From assembly GCF_020164595.1 (NCBI RefSeq), contig NZ_JAIQZE010000003.1:124001-188000 (forward strand): a stretch of 64,000 nt of DNA, written 5' to 3'. The position numbers were made by a program, and so were the translations under genes. This document shows positions 60,927 to 64,000 of this stretch, piece by piece. This DNA is from Psychroflexus longus (GTDB lineage Bacteria > Bacteroidota > Bacteroidia > Flavobacteriales > Flavobacteriaceae). Under the pieces are notes generated by a model. That model saw only the letters and a program-made list of their open reading frames with translations, was not told where the DNA came from and did not search any database. The stretch's first letter is position 1. Every line of letters starts with the position of its first letter.

Positions 60927-61883
60927 ATGAAGGCGGTGGTTTATAAGTCCACAGGGAGTTGGTATCACGTCAAAGCTGAAGATGGAAAGATTTATAATTC
61001 TAGAATCAAAGGGAAATTTAGGCTAAAAGGAATTAAAAGTACAAATCCTGTTGCCGTTGGAGATCACGTAGAAATTGATACTGAAAAGAAAGGGGATGAT
61101 ACCATTGGCATCATAAAGGAGATTTACGACAGAAAAAATTATATCATTAGAAAGTCTGTCAATCTTTCTAAACAAACTCACATTATAGCAGCTAATATTG
61201 ATCAAGCTTTCTTACTTGTCACTCACAACAATCCGCCTACAAGTACTACATTTATAGACAGATTTCTAGTGACAGCCGAAGCATACCATATTCCTACGGT
61301 TATTTTAATAAACAAAATAGATACTTATAGTCTGGAAGAATTTGCTGAGATGAAATATCTGGCAGAACTTTACAGAGGTATTGGATATACCTGCATAGGA
61401 ATTTCAGCAGAAATCGGCGAAAATATCGATAAAGTGAAAGAACTGATGAAAGATAAGGTGAGTGTTTTTGCTGGTCATAGTGGGGTTGGTAAATCTACAT
61501 TGGTTAACGCCATTGAGCCAACTTTGAATATTAAAACTTCGGAAATTTCTGAACAGCATAGACAAGGTCAGCACACAACAACATTTGCAGAAATGCACGA
61601 GTTGAATTTTGGAGGTCAGATTATCGATACTCCAGGAATCAGAGGCTTTGGTGTTGTGGATATTGATAAATACAATCTTGATAACTATTTTCCTGAATTT
61701 TTTAAATTAAAAAGTAATTGTAAGTTCAATAACTGTATCCATGTAGAAGAACCTCATTGCGCAGTAAAAGATGCCCTGGCAGAAGATGAACTAGCTTATT
61801 CCAGATACAAAAGTTATTTGCAGATTATGGAAGGTGAGGAGGACGAAAGTTTTAGAAAAGACCCTTATCAAGATTTGAGATAA
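60927..61883 (+). CDS. rsgA: Ribosome small-subunit assembly GTPase RsgA
   Basis: A 318-residue circularly permuted GTPase that checks 30S subunit maturation. It has an N-terminal OB fold ([19 protein letters not shown]), a G domain in permuted order ([12 protein letters not shown], then [16 protein letters not shown] at about 183-198, then DTPGIRGFG), and a zinc finger with Cys and His in [19 protein letters not shown]. It lies between the DAHP gene and dtd with 31- and 1-base gaps. Confidence 0.96.
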   Translation: MKAVVYKSTGSWYHVKAEDGKIYNSRIKGKFRLKGIKSTNPVAVGDHVEIDTEKKGDDTIGIIKEIYDRKNYIIRKSVNLSKQTHIIAANIDQAFLLVTHNNPPTSTTFIDRFLVTAEAYHIPTVILINKIDTYSLEEFAEMKYLAELYRGIGYTCIGISAEIGENIDKVKELMKDKVSVFAGHSGVGKSTLVNAIEPTLNIKTSEISEQHRQGQHTTTFAEMHELNFGGQIIDTPGIRGFGVVDIDKYNLDNYFPEFFKLKSNCKFNNCIHVEEPHCAVKDALAEDELAYSRYKSYLQIMEGEEDESFRKDPYQDLR

Positions 61884-61884
61884 T

Positions 61885-62337
61885 ATGAAAATTATACTTC
61901 AAAGAGTCAAAGAAGCTTCAGTTGAAATCGATACTCAAATAGCCGGAAGCATCAATCAAGGTTATCTCATTTACTTAGGTATTGGAGAAGAAGACCAGAA
62001 AGAAGATATTGATTGGTTGGTTAATAAAATATCTAATTTTAGAATATTTTCAGATGAAGATGTAAAGATGAATTTAAATATTAGAGAGGTACAAGGAGAG
62101 ATTTTGATAGTAAGCCAATTTACTCTTCATGCCTCTACCAAAAAGGGAAATAGACCAAGTTTTACAAAAGCAGCGAAACCAGAATTGGCAAAAAAGCTTT
62201 ACCATGACTTCATTGAGTCAATGAAAGAAGCATATCATGGAAATATTCAAACAGGCCGGTTCGGAGCTAATATGCAAGTACATTCCATAAATGACGGACC
62301 TTTGACATTTATTTTGGATTCAAAAAATAAGGATTGA
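61885..62337 (+). CDS. dtd: D-aminoacyl-tRNA deacylase
   Basis: A 150-residue editing enzyme that frees tRNA from D-amino acids. The family motifs [20 protein letters not shown] and the Gly-cis-Pro region [20 protein letters not shown] are present. It starts 1 base after rsgA. Confidence 0.96.
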   Translation: MKIILQRVKEASVEIDTQIAGSINQGYLIYLGIGEEDQKEDIDWLVNKISNFRIFSDEDVKMNLNIREVQGEILIVSQFTLHASTKKGNRPSFTKAAKPELAKKLYHDFIESMKEAYHGNIQTGRFGANMQVHSINDGPLTFILDSKNKD

Positions 62338-62351
62338 TTAAAACTAAACTT

Positions 62352-62678
62352 ATGAACATACAAGATGCTCAGAAAGCAGTAGATGAATGGATAAATGAAC
62401 ATGGTGTACGTTATTTTGATGAACTCACCAACATGGCCCAACTCACTGAAGAAGTGGGAGAGGTGGCAAGAATAATTGCCAGACGCTATGGTGAACAAAG
62501 TGAAAAAGAAAGCGATAAGTCCAAGGATCTCGGAGAAGAACTTGCAGATGTAGTCTTTGTTGTTTTATGTTTGGCAAATCAAACAGGAATTGATTTGCAA
62601 TCTGCTTTTGATAAAAAATTGGACTTGAAATCAAAGCGAGATCATGATCGACATAAAAATAATCCTAAACTCAAGTAA
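62352..62678 (+). CDS. MazG-like nucleotide pyrophosphohydrolase
   Basis: A 108-residue all-helical protein of the MazG/NTP-PPase group: LTNMAQLTEEVGEVARIIARR with the EExxE metal half, then DLGEELADVVFVVLCLANQT with the second acidic pair. It would hydrolyse a nucleoside triphosphate to NMP. I use ATG 62352 in place of TTG 62334; it ends adjacent to the next gene (zero gap). Confidence 0.9.
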   Translation: MNIQDAQKAVDEWINEHGVRYFDELTNMAQLTEEVGEVARIIARRYGEQSEKESDKSKDLGEELADVVFVVLCLANQTGIDLQSAFDKKLDLKSKRDHDRHKNNPKLK

Positions 62679-62936
62679 ATGTTTCAAAAAGTAATCTCCA
62701 CCAAGGGTTTTTGGAGATCTGTAATAATTCTTGCAGGTGGTTTTATCTTCATTTATAATATTGTAGATATTTGGTTTGCTTACGATTTTAATTGGGCTCT
62801 GTATGCAGAAAACCGATTTGCAAAAGATAACTTGCTGAGGTTTTTTGTCGCCAACATCATGAGCGGATTCGTTTATGGTTTTGTTGTTACTTTTCTAAAA
62901 TTTAGAGGTAATATCAAAAAAAGAGACAAACAATGA
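62679..62936 (+). CDS. Small membrane protein, unknown function
   Basis: An 85-residue protein with two likely helices (about 11-29, GFWRSVIILAGGFIFIYNIV, and 50-71, FFVANIMSGFVYGFVVTF) and a basic tail (RGNIKKRDKQ). I do not know its family. Its TGA overlaps the aroA ATG (ATGA), tying it to the operon. Confidence 0.78.
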   Translation: MFQKVISTKGFWRSVIILAGGFIFIYNIVDIWFAYDFNWALYAENRFAKDNLLRFFVANIMSGFVYGFVVTFLKFRGNIKKRDKQ

Positions 62937-64000
62937 AATTGAGTTATACCCCCGTAAAAAACAATCAGTTTCAATTTGAAATCACTGGTTCCAAAAGCAT
63001 TTCCAATAGATATTTAATTCTAAAGACACTTTTTCCAAATTTGGAACTCAAAGGATTATCCAATAGTGATGATACTCAGGTGCTTCAAAAAGCCTTGTCA
63101 CAACCTCTTAAGGAAGTCAAAGAAATTGACATACATCACGCAGGAACTGCCATGCGATTTTTAACGGCGTATTTATCAACCATTCCTGATAATGAAATCA
63201 TTCTCACCGGAAGCCAACGCATGCAGGAACGACCAATCGGCATACTCGTAGAAGCGCTTAGAATCCTTGGAGCAAAAATAGAATATGTAAAAAATGAGGG
63301 TTTTCCTCCTTTAAAAATATCTGGAAAATCCCTTCAGAAAGATAAAATATCCATTTCGGCAGATGTCAGTAGTCAGTACATTACTGCTTTGATGCTCGTT
63401 GCACCTTCTTTGAAAAATGGACTAAACATTCAACTAGAGTCTAAAGTGACTTCCAAACCTTATCTCAAAATGACAGCTCAAGCGCTAGAATCGGTTGGGC
63501 TCAAAGTTGATTTTGACACTAATACTATTAAAGTTTATCCTCAAATTGAAATTGAACCTAAACAAATTGCAGTAGAATCTGACTGGAGTTCTGTGTCCTA
63601 TTTTTACAGTTGTTTGGCTTTGATGAAAACAGGAACTTTTGAAATCTCCACTTTCTATCAAGATAGTCTTCAGGGAGATTCCAAAGTAGCTGAATTTTAT
63701 AAGCTGCTCGGCATCGAGACTCGATTTGATAAAGAATCAATTCGACTTTCAAAAGTTGAAAACTTTAAGCTTCCTCAAAAAATTGAATTAGATCTCAATG
63801 ATACGCCAGATTTAGCTCAGACGATTGCTGTCACCTGTTTAGGACTCGAAGTTGAATGTGTTTTGACAGGCCTTCATACTTTGAAGGTAAAAGAAACAGA
63901 CAGGCTAGTAGCTTTGAAAAATGAAATCGAAAAATTTGGTGCAGAGATTTTTATAACTACAGAATCTCTTCACTTAAAACCCATTTCGAATTTAAATTCA
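62933..64000 (+). CDS. aroA: 3-Phosphoshikimate 1-carboxyvinyltransferase (3' end outside window)
   Basis: EPSP synthase, joining shikimate 3-phosphate and PEP. The gene is open from ATG 62933 to the window edge (356 codons, so most of a roughly 410-residue enzyme). Signatures are SKSISNRYLILKTLFP (the shikimate-binding start), HHAGTAMRFLTAYLS, TGSQRMQERPIG, SSQYITALMLVAPS, the catalytic Asp region NDTPDLAQTIAVTCL and GLHTLKVKETDRLVALKNE. It overlaps the preceding small membrane gene by ATGA and completes the chorismate set with DAHP synthase, aroB and aroE of this window. Confidence 0.96.
   Translation, partial: MKLSYTPVKNNQFQFEITGSKSISNRYLILKTLFPNLELKGLSNSDDTQVLQKALSQPLKEVKEIDIHHAGTAMRFLTAYLSTIPDNEIILTGSQRMQERPIGILVEALRILGAKIEYVKNEGFPPLKISGKSLQKDKISISADVSSQYITALMLVAPSLKNGLNIQLESKVTSKPYLKMTAQALESVGLKVDFDTNTIKVYPQIEIEPKQIAVESDWSSVSYFYSCLALMKTGTFEISTFYQDSLQGDSKVAEFYKLLGIETRFDKESIRLSKVENFKLPQKIELDLNDTPDLAQTIAVTCLGLEVECVLTGLHTLKVKETDRLVALKNEIEKFGAEIFITTESLHLKPISNLNS

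Noticed and set aside
1-64000. Mobile elements, CRISPR arrays, toxin-antitoxin or phage-defence islands
   Set aside because: No transposase, integrase, spaced direct repeats, paired toxin/antitoxin genes or known defence-family core were seen. mutS2, recQ and ung here are housekeeping repair genes in separate units.

Overview
The window is about 64 kb of AT-rich, densely coded chromosome from a member of the Bacteroidota, almost certainly a flavobacterium (family Flavobacteriaceae; genus not resolved). The evidence is the gldA gliding ABC ATPase, menaquinone genes, a fused DAHP synthase/chorismate mutase, a fused CcsBA haem-lyase protein, families typical of Bacteroidota (DUF4136, DUF2911, DUF5522, DUF2520), and many copies of the Bacteroidota -7 promoter box TAnnTTTG. 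There are no rRNA operons, intact tRNAs, CRISPR arrays, phage genes or insertion sequences. Both ends cut a gene: fumarylacetoacetase on the left and EPSP synthase (aroA) on the right.

Layout. 0-11 kb: the end of tyrosine/homogentisate catabolism, DNA maintenance (mutS2, ung), a nucleoside phosphorylase with a cytosolic binding protein, a 2-oxoglutarate oxygenase, a fused E1 alpha/beta 2-oxo acid dehydrogenase, and small envelope proteins ending in an OmpA-like lipoprotein with a strong terminator. 11.1-17.6 kb: the standout locus, a compact nine-gene set with flavoprotein, methyltransferase, type III polyketide synthase, FabL-like reductase, FabZ-like dehydratase, FabF-like ketosynthase, a small membrane protein, an acyl carrier protein and a phosphopantetheinyl transferase. 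All visible catalytic residues are present. The first three genes recall the srs phenolic-lipid operon of Streptomyces; the others could build or hold its acyl starter. 17.7-29.6 kb: a secreted protein, recQ, an Rrf2 regulator with an SLC13 permease, a CD225/DUF2752/DoxX membrane cluster, hemL with a LysM glucosaminidase and an ACC-deaminase-like enzyme, and small lipoprotein and regulatory genes.

29.6-43 kb: a GH113-like hydrolase, menaquinone entry genes (thioesterase, isochorismate synthase, menD), an S1-domain protein, tryptophan 2,3-dioxygenase, trxB, aroB, proline dehydrogenase, xseAB and kdsA. 43-52.5 kb: a PIG-L deacetylase/small membrane protein/sodium symporter operon whose 37-residue middle gene is easily missed, then a run with mscS, maf, a UbiA prenyltransferase, a KdsC-like phosphatase and DUF2520. 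52.7-64 kb: CcsBA, aroE, two tandem DUF368 (PopT-type) lipid-carrier transporters, gldA, and a forward operon of DAHP synthase/chorismate mutase, rsgA, dtd, a MazG-like protein, a small membrane protein and aroA.

The genes are mostly housekeeping: aromatic amino acid and chorismate supply (aroB, aroE, aroA, DAHP synthase) feeds the menaquinone genes, and kdsA with the KdsC-like gene serves LPS inner core. Genome-wide themes visible here are tight coupling by 4-base ATGA overlaps, convergent genes whose stop codons overlap, terminators sitting inside a neighbour's last codons, and a two-class promoter layout in which seven genes have their -7 box only 4-6 bases before the ATG, suggesting leaderless mRNAs. 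No intergenic stretch exceeds 300 bases.
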